Assembly (NCBI GenBank): GCA_016490735.1
Contig: JAEMWC010000036.1
Coordinates: 400,001-464,000, forward strand
Length of the DNA stretch: 64,000 nt
Direction: 5' to 3'
DNA from: Pachyseris speciosa
Taxonomy: Eukaryota; Cnidaria; Anthozoa; Scleractinia; Pachyseridae
Numbering within the stretch: position 1 is the first letter of the stretch; each line of letters begins with the position of its first letter. This document shows, one piece after another, positions 45,081 to 57,539 of this stretch. The translations under genes and the position numbers were made by a program. The notes under the pieces are model-generated. The model saw only the letters and a program-made list of their open reading frames with translations, searched no databases and was not told where the DNA came from.

Positions 45081-45182
45081 GTTGCTTTAAAAAGAATACA
45101 GGATGAAATTCAAATTTTGTACGCTTTTTCGTAGCCAAATAACTCTTAAGAAATATCAAATACAGAATAGTGCTGTGTTTAA

Positions 45183-45431
45183 GGCCCGGTTCATACGTCG
45201 CATTTCTGCCGTGTCGAATTCAATTAAACTAATACATAGATTTACATACCAAGCTTTAGAAAGGATCGGTAAACTTTTGTTGCATTTTCTCGAGACAAAA
45301 GAAGCACACTCAGAAGTATAATTTGTAGTATGAATTAAGTTCGGCACAAGTGCGACGTATGAATCAACAGTTGCATTTCTGCCTCACTTAACTGCATTGA
45401 ATTCGACACGGCAGAGATGCGACATCGCCAG
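45183..45431. mobile_element. MITE, about 249 bp
   Basis: GTCGCATTTCTGCCGTGTCG near 45198 is inverted near 45405 (CGACACGGCAGAGATGCGAC). The outer left end, GGCCCGGTTCATACGTCGCA, resembles other GGCC-starting MITEs. Internal copies of CGACGTATGAATC are present. Confidence 0.65.
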
Positions 45432-45704
45432 AAATTTAGAACACGAGACCCCACGCGCGGTTACGCACGATTACCTGAAGACTGATTGAGACGACGAAAT
45501 GTATAGAGATTTGTATGGGCATTCGAGAAAAATAGCAAATATCTCTTTAAGACAAAAAGAAAGTAAAAATGTGCAACTGAACCATAATAGGTTGTTATAT
45601 TTTAGGGCTAAGTATGTAAATATTACAATAAAGTAAATGACTTTCATGTATATTTTAAACGTTTTTCTTCCACAGGTAGCCGCCGAAATATTTATAATTA
45701 TAAG

Positions 45705-45794
45705 GAATCCAAATGAAGAATGATCCTCGCCGTTGTGAACGCAATTTATGCAATTGCGAAAAGAAGCCTGAAAAAAATTCAGGACTTCAACAGA

Positions 45795-45827
<33 letters not shown>

Positions 45828-45828
45828 T

Positions 45829-45860
<32 letters not shown>
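45705..45860 (-). mobile_element. tRNA-derived SINE
   Basis: On the minus strand it starts GGCTTCATAGCTCAGTTGG near 45857 (A box), with GGTCACGGGTTCAAACTC (B box) and a tail reaching CATTCTTCATTTGGATTCC. A second tail fragment (AAATGAAGAATGTTCCTCGC) at about 45954 suggests two partial SINEs. The anticodon loop reads CCGGTAT, Thr-like. Confidence 0.75.
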
Positions 45861-45869
<9 letters not shown>

Positions 45870-46082
45870 AGGTCAGTTGTGGGTTCATATGTTCCCGTGA
45901 AAGAAATGAATAATATATGAAATAAATCATATAGAACTATGGAAATGAAATCAAATGAAGAATGTTCCTCGCAGTTGTGTTATATTTTTGGGTTGAAAAG
46001 TTTAAAACTGATGACGTCACAAGCGGTACAAGGGACGTGGCTCTGCGCGGCCGGTTTTGGCCGGGACGGGTGGCAATGGGTT

Positions 46083-46327
46083 AATCAAAAATGCTAAAAT
46101 TCTTTATTTGTTTTCGTTTTTCGCACTCGATTTGGCATTTTATGGGCAAATTGGGTTGTTTTATGCTCAAAGGTGGATTTTCTCAGAAAACTGAATCCTT
46201 TGCTTAATCAAAAATGGCAAAATTCCTGTTTTTTCGTTTTTCGAGCTGGATTTGGCATTTTATGGGCAAATTGGGTTGTTTTATGCTCAAAGGTGGAGTT
46301 TCTCAGAAAACCGAATCCTTTGCTTAA
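46083..46327. repeat. Two tandem 120-bp repeats
   Basis: TTTGGCATTTTATGGGCAAA at 46131 recurs at 46251. About 120-bp units are nearly identical. Confidence 0.9.
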
Positions 46328-47282
46328 CCATTGACTACCGAGCATTTTGCCGAAAAACACATTTAGAAGCTCGTCAAGCCGTTTTCTGGGCCAGAATCTA
46401 TCCAAAAATAACCAAAGCGCCCAAAACTCTGTTTGCTGGTGGAGTTCATAGCGCTGATGCTTAATATTAGCTTTTCAAGTTCGGGCATGCGCAGAAAACA
46501 AAATTTTTTGTGGTGGAATACAGTTTGAAATTCCCAATCTTGGAATTTTGATTTGGTAAATCGTGAAGAATCAAGTGAGCAATTATGTCCACACGAGCCA
46601 ACAAAGTCGAAGGGAGAGTTTCTGTCTGGTTTGTGACTCCAAATTTGCGATTGAGTGAGTTTATACATTGAGCAACATTACGTATGATTGCTGGGCTTGC
46701 CTGAAGCTGTGTGATTCCCATTCCGAAGGCTCTTAATTTCTTCTTGGATAGCTTTATATCTGAGGATCACAAGCGTAAACAAAGCTGGTCGAATAAGTAA
46801 GCTTATAAAATGAAAGTGCATTAAAGGGACACTGTCATGGATTGACATGCGCAACATTTCTCACACGAAGAGATTTTCCCGAACGCGTTGATATCTTGTT
46901 TTTCTTTAAAAGTCTGCATTAAATAAGCCTTTATGAGGCTAATAGAATGTACAGTTATCTGTAAACGAATATTTGGAATCCAAGAAATGTAAAAGAAGCT
47001 GAAAATTATTTATTCAAATTACTGACAGTAGAGTTCAGTGAAGGGTGACCAGAAACACTGTCGGTTGAACAAGCGTTCACCTCTCACATAAATAATTTTC
47101 TCTCTCCAACATACCTCAACATATTGCCGATCTTAACATGTCCTTTTATAGCTGAAAAAGAGAGTAAAAGAGGTAAAATGGCGGTGAACAGGAAAAAAAT
47201 TATGCCGTGTTTTTAGTACTCACCGCGTTGTCAGTTTGTGACCCAAGTAAACACAACCAGTGCAGTGCCTCTCAACAATTTA

Positions 47283-47971
47283 GGGCCTGTTTACATGGAG
47301 ATAGGGTGAGCCTCCTTCTCTATTGTATTTTTCGTTTTCGTTTACGTGAGAGGAAGGGTCACCCTATATGCTTGGTAGGGTAAACCCTCCTAGGAGGGAC
47401 AACTTTTTGTTTGTTCAAGCCATGTAAACGCACCAGATAGGGTCACCCTCCTAGAAGGGTCAACTTTAGCGGGTTAGCGGGTTCGAGTTGCGACACTCAG
47501 TAATGTCATTACGCGCTTTGCAAGCCAAAGGAATAATTTCATCGTTATTGGCAAAATTGCTTTAACACTGATTTCAGAACATTCAGGAGACAACAATGTC
47601 AAGATATTGCAAGTACACATGGGAGACGATGAACCAGTGATAAGCAAGAGTCGAAAGGAAACAGATATCTTCTCTCGTGAGAAAACTGACAAATTACAAG
47701 GCAAAAGCATCGATGAGTGCTGAATCTTCCGCAAAAAACCGGAGAATCAGGCATGGGCAGCAAGAAATGCAAAATGAAGTGCAAGTTAAACGCGTAGACT
47801 TCAAGGCCGATCTGTCCATAACGTACACTGAAATATTACGCTGCATAATTAATTTGGCAAGTTGGCCCTTGGGACACCATTTAGCATGTAAAGAGGGGCT
47901 ATCTTTTTACCCTTCTAGAAGGGTGTCCCTTCTAGGAGGGTCGCCCTACCTCCATGCATGTAAACAGGCCC
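47283..47971. mobile_element. PIF/Harbinger-like MITE, second copy
   Basis: Same ends and TTA flanks (47280-47282, 47972-47974) as 318-1001. It was duplicated along with the block rather than inserted separately. Confidence 0.85.
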
Positions 47972-48510
47972 TTATACAGGTTTTTCTTCAAAATACTACG
48001 CTAAATACAAATTTTAAAGCGACGATATTAAACGTTTATCAGCAAACGATGATGTGATGGTCTCTGACGACTACAAATGAATTGCGAAGATGTAAAGGAA
48101 AGAAGTGCATTATTATATCAAATGATGGGGGCGCTGGCTACCTGAAATAACTTAAAAACAAAACATAGATACACACACAAATAGATATAAACAAAAATAA
48201 GTTAACTACCAGTAGGCTAAGATTATAATTATATTGTAAAACAGAATTTTTATCCAAAAAGAGCGAAGTACAGGTATCTATAGTTTTTGATAAAGTTGTG
48301 TTTCATTTTCTTTGTAAATGAAGACAATGAAGGTGATTTGATATCTTCGTGGATTGAATTCCAGACATTCCATACCGATGGGCCTTGAAATTCTTATATT
48401 GAATATTCCGACCGTTTTCGTGTAATCAATTCAAATTTGAACTGAGTTAATACTCGTCGACTAACATTAAAATTCAGCTTTACAATTAACAAATTAACGA
48501 TAGTTTTCAC

Positions 48511-48652
48511 GCGTTTGTCCTCTTATTGATCATACATTTCGTCATAACATTGTCAAAGTGACTGTGGAACAACGAGCTGCAGGCGAGTGTTGTTCCACTG
48601 TAAACTTAGACAATGTTATGACGAAATGTATGATCAATAAGAGGACAAACGC
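48511..48652. repeat. Long hairpin with perfect 44-nt arms
   Basis: Arms at 48511-48554 and 48609-48652 are exact inverse complements. The first copy (1609-1750) has one mismatch, at the A-to-C change in its right arm. Confidence 0.8.
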
Positions 48653-48837
48653 ATAAAAACCGATGTAAATAGCAAGCCCCACCAATGGTCAAATGCCGGT
48701 TCAGATGGGGCTAAGAAAGTTGCCGTAAACTTAAGAAGTAAATGAAGTTTATTCAATATCAATAGCTTTTCTCGCTTTCTGATTGGATATTACAAACAAC
48801 TAAGAAATCTCATTGACTAAAAAATAAAATTAAATCT

Positions 48838-49194
48838 TCACCGGCCTGCTGCAGAAAGTTGAATGAAATTAAAAATACGATCATAGAAGCCTTTATCTTG
48901 TAGAGATTTAAAACGTTTATGTTTAGGTCCGCGTCTCAGCACAAAAGCATGGAAGACTTCGTGTTGCTCTTCCTCAGTCATTCCTAGTAAGTTTTTGGTT
49001 AGTTCGTGCATGTTGAAGGATAAGTTGGGAAAAGAAGGTACTTTGATAGCAAATGAACGAGGCCTTTCAAGGGGTGGTCTGGTGTCTCTTTGTCGCTCGT
49101 TCACGACTCTGTCTGTCGCTTGTTTCGTTAGGGACAAATGTCGCTGTCGCAAAGAAAACAAAGAGGAATGGAAAGTGAATTGTCGCTGTCGCAA
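48838..49194 (-). CDS. Hypothetical ORF, 118 aa, second copy
   Basis: This is the paralogue of 1936-2292 with the frame intact and no family recognised. Two residues are Pro where the first copy has Leu, both in the low-complexity N-terminal half. The C-terminal part from MHELTKNL to SAAGR is unchanged. Preservation may only reflect the recent duplication. Confidence 0.25.
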   Translation of the reverse strand: MRQRQFTFHSSLFSLRQRHLSLTKQATDRVVNERQRDTRPPLERPRSFAIKVPSFPNLSFNMHELTKNLLGMTEEEQHEVFHAFVLRRGPKHKRFKSLQDKGFYDRIFNFIQLSAAGR

Positions 49195-52100
49195 ACTGTC
49201 GCGCTTTTTCTGCCATTTTCGTCGGTTGTCGATGTTTTTGGACAGGATTGTCGCCTATTTTCAGAACTATGTCGCTTGTCGCTTCTACCCCTTGGTAGGC
49301 CTCATGAACAGTATGTTACGAGGAGTTTTTTTGTTGCTGGGGAAACTCTTGTTAAAACAAGACTGAAATCTAGTAAACTTTTTTTGGAAAGCATCTGTAG
49401 TGTTATAATTGTTATCGTTTGTCCTTACCTGGAAAAATTTCATGCACACTGTAACTTATGTTTTGATTAGAGCCCCTGTACTCAGCATTTCAAACAACTT
49501 TAATTCTTGTAATCCGTCTCCCCTTAATTGGAAACCTGTTTTTCTTTCAATTGCTTCTTTTTCAGGAGCTTCAATAAGGACATGAGTTTAGCATATGATA
49601 ATTCCAGCTCTTTTTCCCAGTCAGGGCGGGTGTTACCCACAATTGCAAAACTTATGTTGAAAACAATAAAGTCCTGCGTGTCGCCCTACTTCACCTTTCG
49701 ACAAATTTTCGCATAAATTTAAATTTTATTTGTCTGTACTCTTATTAATGATAAAAATTAGGAAATCCAGTCCGCGAGAATTTTGACACGGTTATTGTAA
49801 AATAAGCGATGAAATCCAATAATCTCTCCAAAGCGTTGGAAAAGCCTTGCAACTATCACTGATAACAATTCTCCGTCATTTGAACTGTCTTTGCTCAAAC
49901 TCATTCAGTTTTTTAATGTGAATTTGGGAAAATGTTCACTGCTCTTACTCGACCGTTGAAAAAGGAGAAACGCATACGGAACTGCAATAGATGAACTGAC
50001 ATCTTTGATAAGTTTTCTGCAGTTTCTCTGACATTTGTTGAGTTTCCTTTCAGTGCTGGGTTGTGTTTTTTGTTGATCTGTGGAAAAGTTCTCGTAAATG
50101 TGGTAGGCTGCGCCAGGTTTGTGCTCTAATGAGACCCTGCCAGGGTAATTTCCGACTAGCGACATGGCCCAAAAAGGAGCGACAGCACATAAAATGAAAT
50201 CCCGACGAGAGATCTCATTCTCGGCAAAATTCCAACAGTGACATCAATGCCGAGAACTAGCGATTTAAACACCGACACGAGGGATTTTAAAACTCAGACA
50301 AGCGACACGGGACACCCCCTCCCCTCCCCCTCTAATTCCCCACAGCAGAGGCCTGAACTTGATCTTGACCAGATCTCATACCGAAATAAATACAGCAGCA
50401 GCTACCTGTGACGTTGCCGCTTTTCGCCTAAGCAAAGATCAGGCGTTCTCTTTTTCTTTTTTAAGGGAGAGGGAGAAAAAGGTACGCGCCTGACATTACT
50501 GTACGAGTCGCCTGCCGCCCCTCGGTTGTTTACCTATCAACAACGATGTTATCTTGTGTCACACGATAAATATCAGCCAATGGAACGATCACATCCTTGA
50601 GTGTATAAAGAAAGCCAACAAGCGCATTTACTTTATTGTACTCCTAAAGCGCGCTAAATGAATGATGCAGTGATATCATCAACTTTTATTGCACTGCTAT
50701 TACACCAGTCTTAGAGTACAGAAAAGGATATCACTTGATTTTTTTGAGTGAATAAAATATTGTTAACTGCTGGAAAAAGCTTATCAATTAAACGGCCCCT
50801 CACTTGAAAACGCGAGACGCAAAAATGCAAGAGCGCCCCCACCCCCTCCCCCACTTTAAAAACTGCTCTGCGGGCCCTGGATCAAAACAATATTTTTCTA
50901 CGATGGCTATAAACCGATCAGCAAACATTTGTAAACTTGATCTACCAAAAACATTTGAAAGAAAGGTAGCAAGGTCGAATGGTCGGTTATGCATGTATGA
51001 CTCTCCCTGAGTGGTTGAAATGAGTGAGTCACTCTAACTGAAAATTAATTACTTCATTGTACAGCCCAGAAAAATCCTTTTCTTATCGACTTTTAGGTCA
51101 CTTGGTTTCCTGCTAAAATCAGCTGAAGGAGAATGTTTACCAACACGAGCAATTTCAAGTGATATTTTTTGGGCTACCATGATATCACTAACTGAAACGT
51201 TTGATGTGGCGTCACCACAGTTTGAAAAGGAAATGAAGAATTAAGAGAGAAAAAGACTCTGGAAGTTTTCAAACAAATGAAAAGTCTTTAACGTTTACAA
51301 CAAACCAGTGAATGGTGGTTTTCAAATGCTCTGGTGCAGATAGCATTTGATCTTAACCTCCCGGCACTATCATCGATTTCGAGAGTGAGGTTTTTGACTT
51401 ATTTGTCAGAAAAAAGTAGGGCTTGTTTTGCAGGGGATCGGTGAGATTAGTCGTCCACTGAATGAAGTTGAAGTTGATTTTTATTGACGCGATGTTAAAT
51501 AAATACAGAATTACCTGACTCTCAGGTAGATAGCTAATCTTGGCGGGCCACGAAATAAGGAAAAGTGAAGACTACTGAAAAGAATATGTTGATAAGAAAA
51601 TAAGGTTGAGATTAAAACGAGAACAATGTTGAGACAAACATGAAAAGAAAACACTACGAAATCATTAAACTATCAAGGCGAGTTCATGGATTGAAATCCT
51701 GTGCGCTCTCCTTGCCACTGTTTGTTTAACTGATTCTTGACTTTTTTTTTTAATTTTGCTTTTATTAAGTACCTTGATACTTTTTTAGCCCTCCCGCCTC
51801 CAATCAAAAACATTACTTGAGAAACGTGATACTTCCTTTTAGTTTCACTTGACCTGGTATGTAATGGTTTGGTGGTTTTAACATCAAGAACAAAATTTCC
51901 TCCTCAGATTGTTTTCATATCACCGTGCCTTGTAACCGCATGTAACATTGCTTTCAAAACATGGGAAGTTGATTGTGGTTTTAAATTCAGGCACTTATTT
52001 TTCCTGAGAAATGCCGTTTGAAAACAAAATGCCAAATTTTTAATCCAATCACTATCCCAAAAACCTTTAATTAACCTAGGTTATCAATTTTTAGTTTTAC

Positions 52101-52379
52101 ACTTCCACTTGTTCGCTGTGACCAATTTTATATCATAGTTACAGGATAATATGCAGTTTTTCAATTCACTCACGATCATGACTTATAGTGTGTACGAACA
52201 AAAGGAAGAGGTTGGCAGGATCTGTATCGATTAAGGTTTCTCGCCGTCATATCAGTACATTCAGGAGCTTGCCTATTTTTAATTGAAAATGGCAATGGCT
52301 ATCCAAACATATCTTTGTCAAACTTTATTCAGGTGGTTGACACCGGTTTCCAACACTATCCAAGACGTTTACTTTGATG

Positions 52380-52733
52380 AGAGTACCTCACAAATTAATG
52401 TGTCTGGGTAAGCTGAAAGGCACTCTTTGGGCACTAAGGCCACGTGGTAGGGGGCATTACTCCTTACATCTACCAAATAAAGTTTGAGCCTGACCATTAG
52501 CAGCCATGGCCAACTGTTTCGGCCTTGTTAGGCCTCATCAGCATTAACCTTGGTGCCCAATGAGCGGCTTTTTAGCTTACACACACATTATTTAATTTGT
52601 GAGGTATTGTTGCCATTCCAAGCCACATCCCACAAGCTTCACATTTTCACTGATTGTTTTATTCATGTGGGTACTTGAGCCTGGGTATTAGCTATGCCAA
52701 GCTGATGAGGCCTAAGAAAGCCGAAACAGCTGT
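52380..52733. repeat. Head-to-head hammerhead-repeat monomers, second copy
   Basis: Same arrangement as 5460-5827: a reverse monomer with GAAA followed by the altered cleavage region, then a forward monomer with CTGATGA and GAAACAGCTGT, interrupted at 52734. Stem II here is weaker (GGCCT against AAGCC, loop AAGA). Confidence 0.65.
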
Positions 52734-53134
52734 TCACCCGGGGGTGCTCCGCCCCGAGGTTCGACCCCTTACCCTTTTATATACCATTGATGGGCTCATG
52801 GCCATTTTTGACAGAAAAGGTACTCCTTTCGTATACCTTCCATTGACAAATAGTGCCCTTTTCGTATGCCTAAAACAGGAAATCGTCTTGTCATTTTCAT
52901 GTAGCGTGAAATAAATTAAAACAATACAGTCATAAGGTATGGCGTTCGAAATATTTTAATGAAAGGCTCTTTTAAATATCTTAATAATAGATTTCCATAC
53001 CCTTTCATATACTTCGACTCATGAAATCCCTACCTTTTCATATACCTGAAAGCGTGAAAAAGGTACTCCTTTCGGGCCGAGCCTCTCCGTATAGGCCAAT
53101 ATAGGGAGATACCCCCCCCCCGGGGGGGGGGAGG
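52734..53134. mobile_element. Insertion inside hammerhead repeat, second copy
   Basis: Paralogue of 5828-6229. Left flank is GCTGT, right flank GTTGT (one change in the target duplication). Its right end has long C and G runs. Confidence 0.6.
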
Positions 53135-53194
53135 GTTGTCCATGGTTGCCAATGTTTTTGCGCAAACTTTATTTGGTAGATTTAAGGGGTATAA

Positions 53195-53874
53195 CCGCTA
53201 TGACTTTCAGCTCACCTAAACACATTAATTTGAGGTATTCTTGCCACTCCAAGCCACTTCCCACAACCTTCACATTTATATACTTTGATGGATCGATACT
53301 ACCACTCTTTCAGTATTTTGATACCACAAAAATAGCACAAAACAAATCCATATCATTAATAAACAAACTATGGTAATTTTCTTGATTTAATTTAGCATTA
53401 TAGCAGCACTATAATCAATTTGAAATATTCCCAATTTTATCCTTAAGGTATCACAACTCAAAGACGACATGACCCATATATAATTCTACACTGCTAAACA
53501 GTGATTAGGGTGTCAAGATCCAACATCTTGCATTTTCCTTCGTGGGAAGGAATTCAGAGCCACCCGACCTCGTTCCCAGGGCTTTTAGGTCACGTCGTCT
53601 TTGAGCTGTGATACCTTAAAGATAAAATTAGGAATATTTCAAATTGGTTATAGTGTTGCTATAATACTAAATTATATCAAGAAAATTACCATAGTTTGGT
53701 TATTAATGATATGGATTTGTTTCGTACTACTTTAGTAGTATCAACATACTGAAAGAGTGGTAGTATCGATCCATCAAAGTATATAAATGTGAAGGTTGTG
53801 GGAAGTGGCTTGGAGTGGCAAGAATACCTCACAGATTAATGTGTTTAGGTGAGCTGAAAGTTATACCGGTTATG
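53195..53874. repeat. Inverted repeat, arms about 280 bp, spacer about 113 bp
   Basis: 53195-53474 is inverted at 53588-53874 (ATGACTTTCAGCTCACCTAA with GTTTAGGTGAGCTGAAAGTTAT; AAAGACGACATGACC with GGTCACGTCGTCTTT). In the first copy only the left arm, the spacer and the first bases of the right arm remain before unit C starts. Retrozyme-like sequence forms part of the arms. Confidence 0.85.
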
Positions 53875-53879
53875 GCAAA

Positions 53880-54400
53880 AAGCCCTTGGAAAGAGGTTGT
53901 AGAGCCGCCTTAACTTTTCGAAAATTTAGGAAGCTCTTGAATACCGAACACAAAAAGCCAATGATGTGATTGCAACAATGAAAGCTCGAATGGCTCCAGG
54001 ATGTCTTGTCTCGACGTAACAGTTTGTTTTCTAAAACCGACCTAAAAACGCTTATTTTCACGATAACATTATAAGATTTCAAATAAGAATTATAAATTCA
54101 ATTTCTGTTTACAAGGTTCCGTGAGCATAAATTATAGCATTACGGCATGATAGTGAGCTTCAAAGTGCATAGAAGGTATGTAAATGTTCGTACTTAGTTA
54201 TCATTATAAATAATAGATTACTAGTAACTCCTCTGTGCTTCACAAACCATAGGTATATTCAAGATAAGATAATATAATCATAAATAATTAAGCATCAGGA
54301 TCAAGAAGTCATGAATAATGCGTCGACAGTCTTTTAGCGGCCTTAGCAATCCTGACCTTAGTAATCAAAGTGTTTTTGTATTTTAAATCATTTCTTTTAT
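53880..54400. other. No gene recognised
   Basis: AT-rich. A 70-aa minus-strand ORF lacks family features. Confidence 0.4.
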
Positions 54401-54403
54401 CAG

Positions 54404-54483
54404 GTCTTCGGATACTCCTTTAAATAGCTTTAGAGCTATTCTTCTTGAAGAATGGACAAGACCAGTCATTTCCTTTCGCTCAG
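54404..54483 (+). other. Candidate internal exon, paralogue of 9804-9882
   Basis: Acceptor TTTCTTTTATCAG and donor CAG|GTATGG flank 80 bases whose frame contains LEEWTRPVISFRS. No gene could be built around it. Confidence 0.35.
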
Positions 54484-54499
54484 GTATGGATTGAGTTAA

Positions 54500-56430
54500 A
54501 TGTGTTCGATAGCCTTTAAATTAAAACCAAATTAGTTGAGAGGATTCCTCAGAACTGTTTAGAAACAGTTTCAGTGAGAACTTCAACTTTCTAGGAAGCC
54601 TTAACTCTAATGTCAATTTTCACGTTCATGGCAATTATTTAACGTCTCCATTTTCAACGTGAACAGCTCAATAAAAAAAATTCTGCTTTTTACTGGATAT
54701 TAAACTGTCCTTCAACCGCTCTGGGTTATAATGTTTTGTATAATAACAGTCCTCGCTCAGAGACAAAGTTACTAAGCTGACAGAGATCGATCGACAAAGA
54801 GCATTTAGGTAAATCTGCAAATGGATTCAAAGTGTATTACAGTACAGCGAGTTCGTTTTTAACTAAGGTGCATCTCTAGGTAGGTTCACCATGATTCGAG
54901 TTTTGATTAATTTTCTAATACCTTCTGAAATTCAAGTTATGAATTGATGTATGTCTGCCATACATTTAAATTCAACACGATAAGAACTCTGGGAAACCGT
55001 TTAACATAGTAGCTGTAAAAAACTGAATTCACGACAATAAGATCGTCTTCTTTACGACTAGATAAGGATTCACTGCAAGAGCCGTACAACGTTACTAAGA
55101 CGTTTTGCATCAGGTTTACCTTAGAAACAAAAGCAAGCAGATGGGAATGAGCCAAAAGTTGGGATGTAATATAGGGAAACACGAATCAATTGAAAATGTC
55201 TAGTCTAAGCTAAATTTCCTTGAATCGATAAATACGAAATAGACATTCAAAGGAAGTTTTTAACACGCGTTTCCAACTTTACTGATTACATCATAGTAAG
55301 TTCATTCAGTTTTTAACAACAGTACGCCTCAAGATAGTTTCAACTGTTTTAGGGTTTGATTTTCACACCTGCTTTTAGAGACTGATCTGTTTATTCCATG
55401 CATTTCAACACGACAATAACATTAGGAAACTGTTTAGAACAGTAGAAAACTCCTGGCAAAAGGATCGTCTTAGTTACGACTAAAGAAGGATTCACGAGCC
55501 GTACAACATCATAACATCGGTAAACACGCGAAATACCGGTAGGGATTTTAAGGACTCGAGCTATTTTAAAAACAAAGGCAGCCGAATGGGATAAAAATGG
55601 AGTCAACCGGTTGGGTTGTAATACAGGGAAATAGGAATAAATTGAAAATGCCTTACCAGTCTAAGGCAAATTTATTCGTTGTGGAAAGGAAGCCGGTTTT
55701 TAAACGTTTTTTTCCATTTCACAGTAAAACAAAAGCCTTGTCCTGGACAGTTTTATTTTCGCTAATAGTTCGGGAAAATCTTATGATATAGTGGTGAATT
55801 TAATATCTCAAGAGATGACCTGCATGCACTTTCATAATAAAAACTAGCATAGAAAGTATAAAAGATTTTTGTATTATATGGACATAGATCCTTTGGCATG
55901 AGGCCGAGTAAAAGTAAGGATTAATATCACGCGTGCCTTCAGAAGTTGCTGAAATTGCCTGATTGATATTTATCCTCAATTCTACGAGGACCCATTGCAA
56001 TTACGTGTTAACAACATAAGACCAAAATTTTCTCAACACTGTTGAGGCACGTCGAAAAACAGTCAGCCAAGCAAAGTAAAAACACTCGTTCGCTCGCAAA
56101 GGCAAAACAAACAAACAATTGAACTACTTCTTTGCGTCCAAAATGAGGTTTAGACTCATAATTCCCGTATTCTTTATCTCTAATAATAGTGCAAAGGAAA
56201 AAGATGAAAGACGACGGCCCAGTTATATGTTATTTATTGATGTAATCTTCGACGCAGTTGACCTCCACTGTCAACCAGTTTTGTATCCATCCCTTAGGAA
56301 GAACAAAAAGGGTCGTTTCAGAGGCACATACTTCCCCTGCTTTTATTTCTAAGTACAGTGCTACTTCTTACTAAAAGAAAAATGAAAATACAAAATCGAT
56401 CAAACACTCCAAACTCCAGAAAACCACGTG
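54500..56430. repeat. Paralogue of 21400-22980, no gene seen
   Basis: Shares ordered short blocks with 21.4-22.98 kb but has more sequence (54.9-55.6 kb) that I could not match. ORFs here are short and overlap on both strands. Confidence 0.55.
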
Positions 56431-56443
56431 AGTCAAGATTCAG

Positions 56444-57060
56444 GCACTGTTTACACGAACGCGGTTTCATTTGTAACCGCATCCGGTTTCGTTGCGGTTA
56501 CGCCTTTCGTTTGCACGGCGCCGGTCGAGTTCGTTATCAGAACCGGGTCGTTTTGAAAACGCTTTCAAAAGTGAAGCGTTTTCAAAACGATACGGTTTCA
56601 TTGATCGTGTAAACGGCGAAACCGCATCAATTTGAAAACGGTTACTTATATTTGTGCGAAATTGGCTGGTTCACCAAGGGTAAATATGGTGAGTCTAGCA
56701 CAGAGTGCAACGCTTTTTTGCACAATCACAATTTAAGTTAGCTTTTTCAGCTTTCACAGATTTTACCCTCTATAAACCGAGAGGCATATCGTAATAAGAG
56801 GCAGAGATGTCTTGAAATGTTGACTTATTCGTTGATACGCTCCAGAGTAACGACGAGAAAAGCAAAATGACGATTCTGGATTCGGCCTGGGAGAACTCGT
56901 ATTTGATGGGACGACGTTTTGGACGGTGTTATGCTTCCAGAAGAATGCTTGTGTACGAGATCACCATGACGTAAACGGTTGGATAGGTTCCGTGTCGTTT
57001 TTGATGCGGTTTCAAGGTCATGAAACCGCGTCGATTGGAAACCGCGTCCGTGTAAATGCC
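56444..57060. mobile_element. MITE, 617 bp, TCA target duplication
   Basis: Ends GGCACTGTTTACACGAACGC and the inverse of GGCATTTACACGGACGC, flanked by TCA at 56441-56443 and 57061-57063. Subterminal GCGGTTTC and AAACCGC motifs repeat many times. It lies inside a minus-strand ORF, so that ORF's C-terminal part is element-derived. Confidence 0.8.
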
Positions 57061-57063
57061 TCA

Positions 57064-57358
57064 GTGAATTGCGTATACCTAACCTGATCATCTCTGAGTC
57101 GGGGAGTTTCGATAAATAGGTCGTCAAATAACTGAAACTATAGGATTGATTATCCTGAGAAACGTAAAGGAAACCAACGGACATAGCCGCCATGTTTCTG
57201 ATGCCTGAAACTGCTTTAAGCCATAAACCATCGATCATCTGATCGCCTCTCAGTAGCAGTCGGAAGCCGCTGAAAATTTGATTGACGGCAGCGCAAACCG
57301 CAGCTAGCGCTGTCGGTTGAGATTTGAACTTCAGAGTTCGCGTGTTATTGAAACGCAC
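57064..57358 (-). CDS. Candidate first exon region, unknown protein
   Basis: On the minus strand a frame runs from a Met at 57358. It includes a second Met in MAAMSVGFLYVSQDNQSYSF, a typical ATGGCGGC start context, and continues to LPDSEMIRLGIR with CAG|GTTAGG as a possible donor near 57085. Beyond that the frame enters the MITE. No family is recognised. Confidence 0.3.
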
Positions 57359-57539
57359 AGTAAGCGAAATTTAGAGTCTTGACTACCATTTGCTAAGGCA
57401 TATTACAAGGACTATTTCAAACAGCGACGCCATTTTGGATTTGGTTAGTCGAGCATGCGCTTTGAAGTCTCTATAGCCAGATTTTGGCTACGATCAATAT
57501 AGAGTTTCCCAGAGCCTTCGAGGCGCGAAGCCCGAGAAG

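Larger units (their letters stand above)
46945..53596. repeat. Segmental duplication, copy B
   Basis: Direct repeat of 1-6690, starting GAATGTACAG at 46945 and ending GGTCACGTC at 53596. It carries the same MITE, hairpin, ORF, hammerhead repeats and insertion. Here the right edge continues into an inverted repeat instead of a small-gene unit. Confidence 0.95.

Noticed and set aside
56825..57060. C-terminal part of the 177-aa minus-strand ORF
   Set aside because: It is read from the GCGGTTTC repeats of the 617-bp MITE, so only the part beyond 57064 was kept as a candidate.
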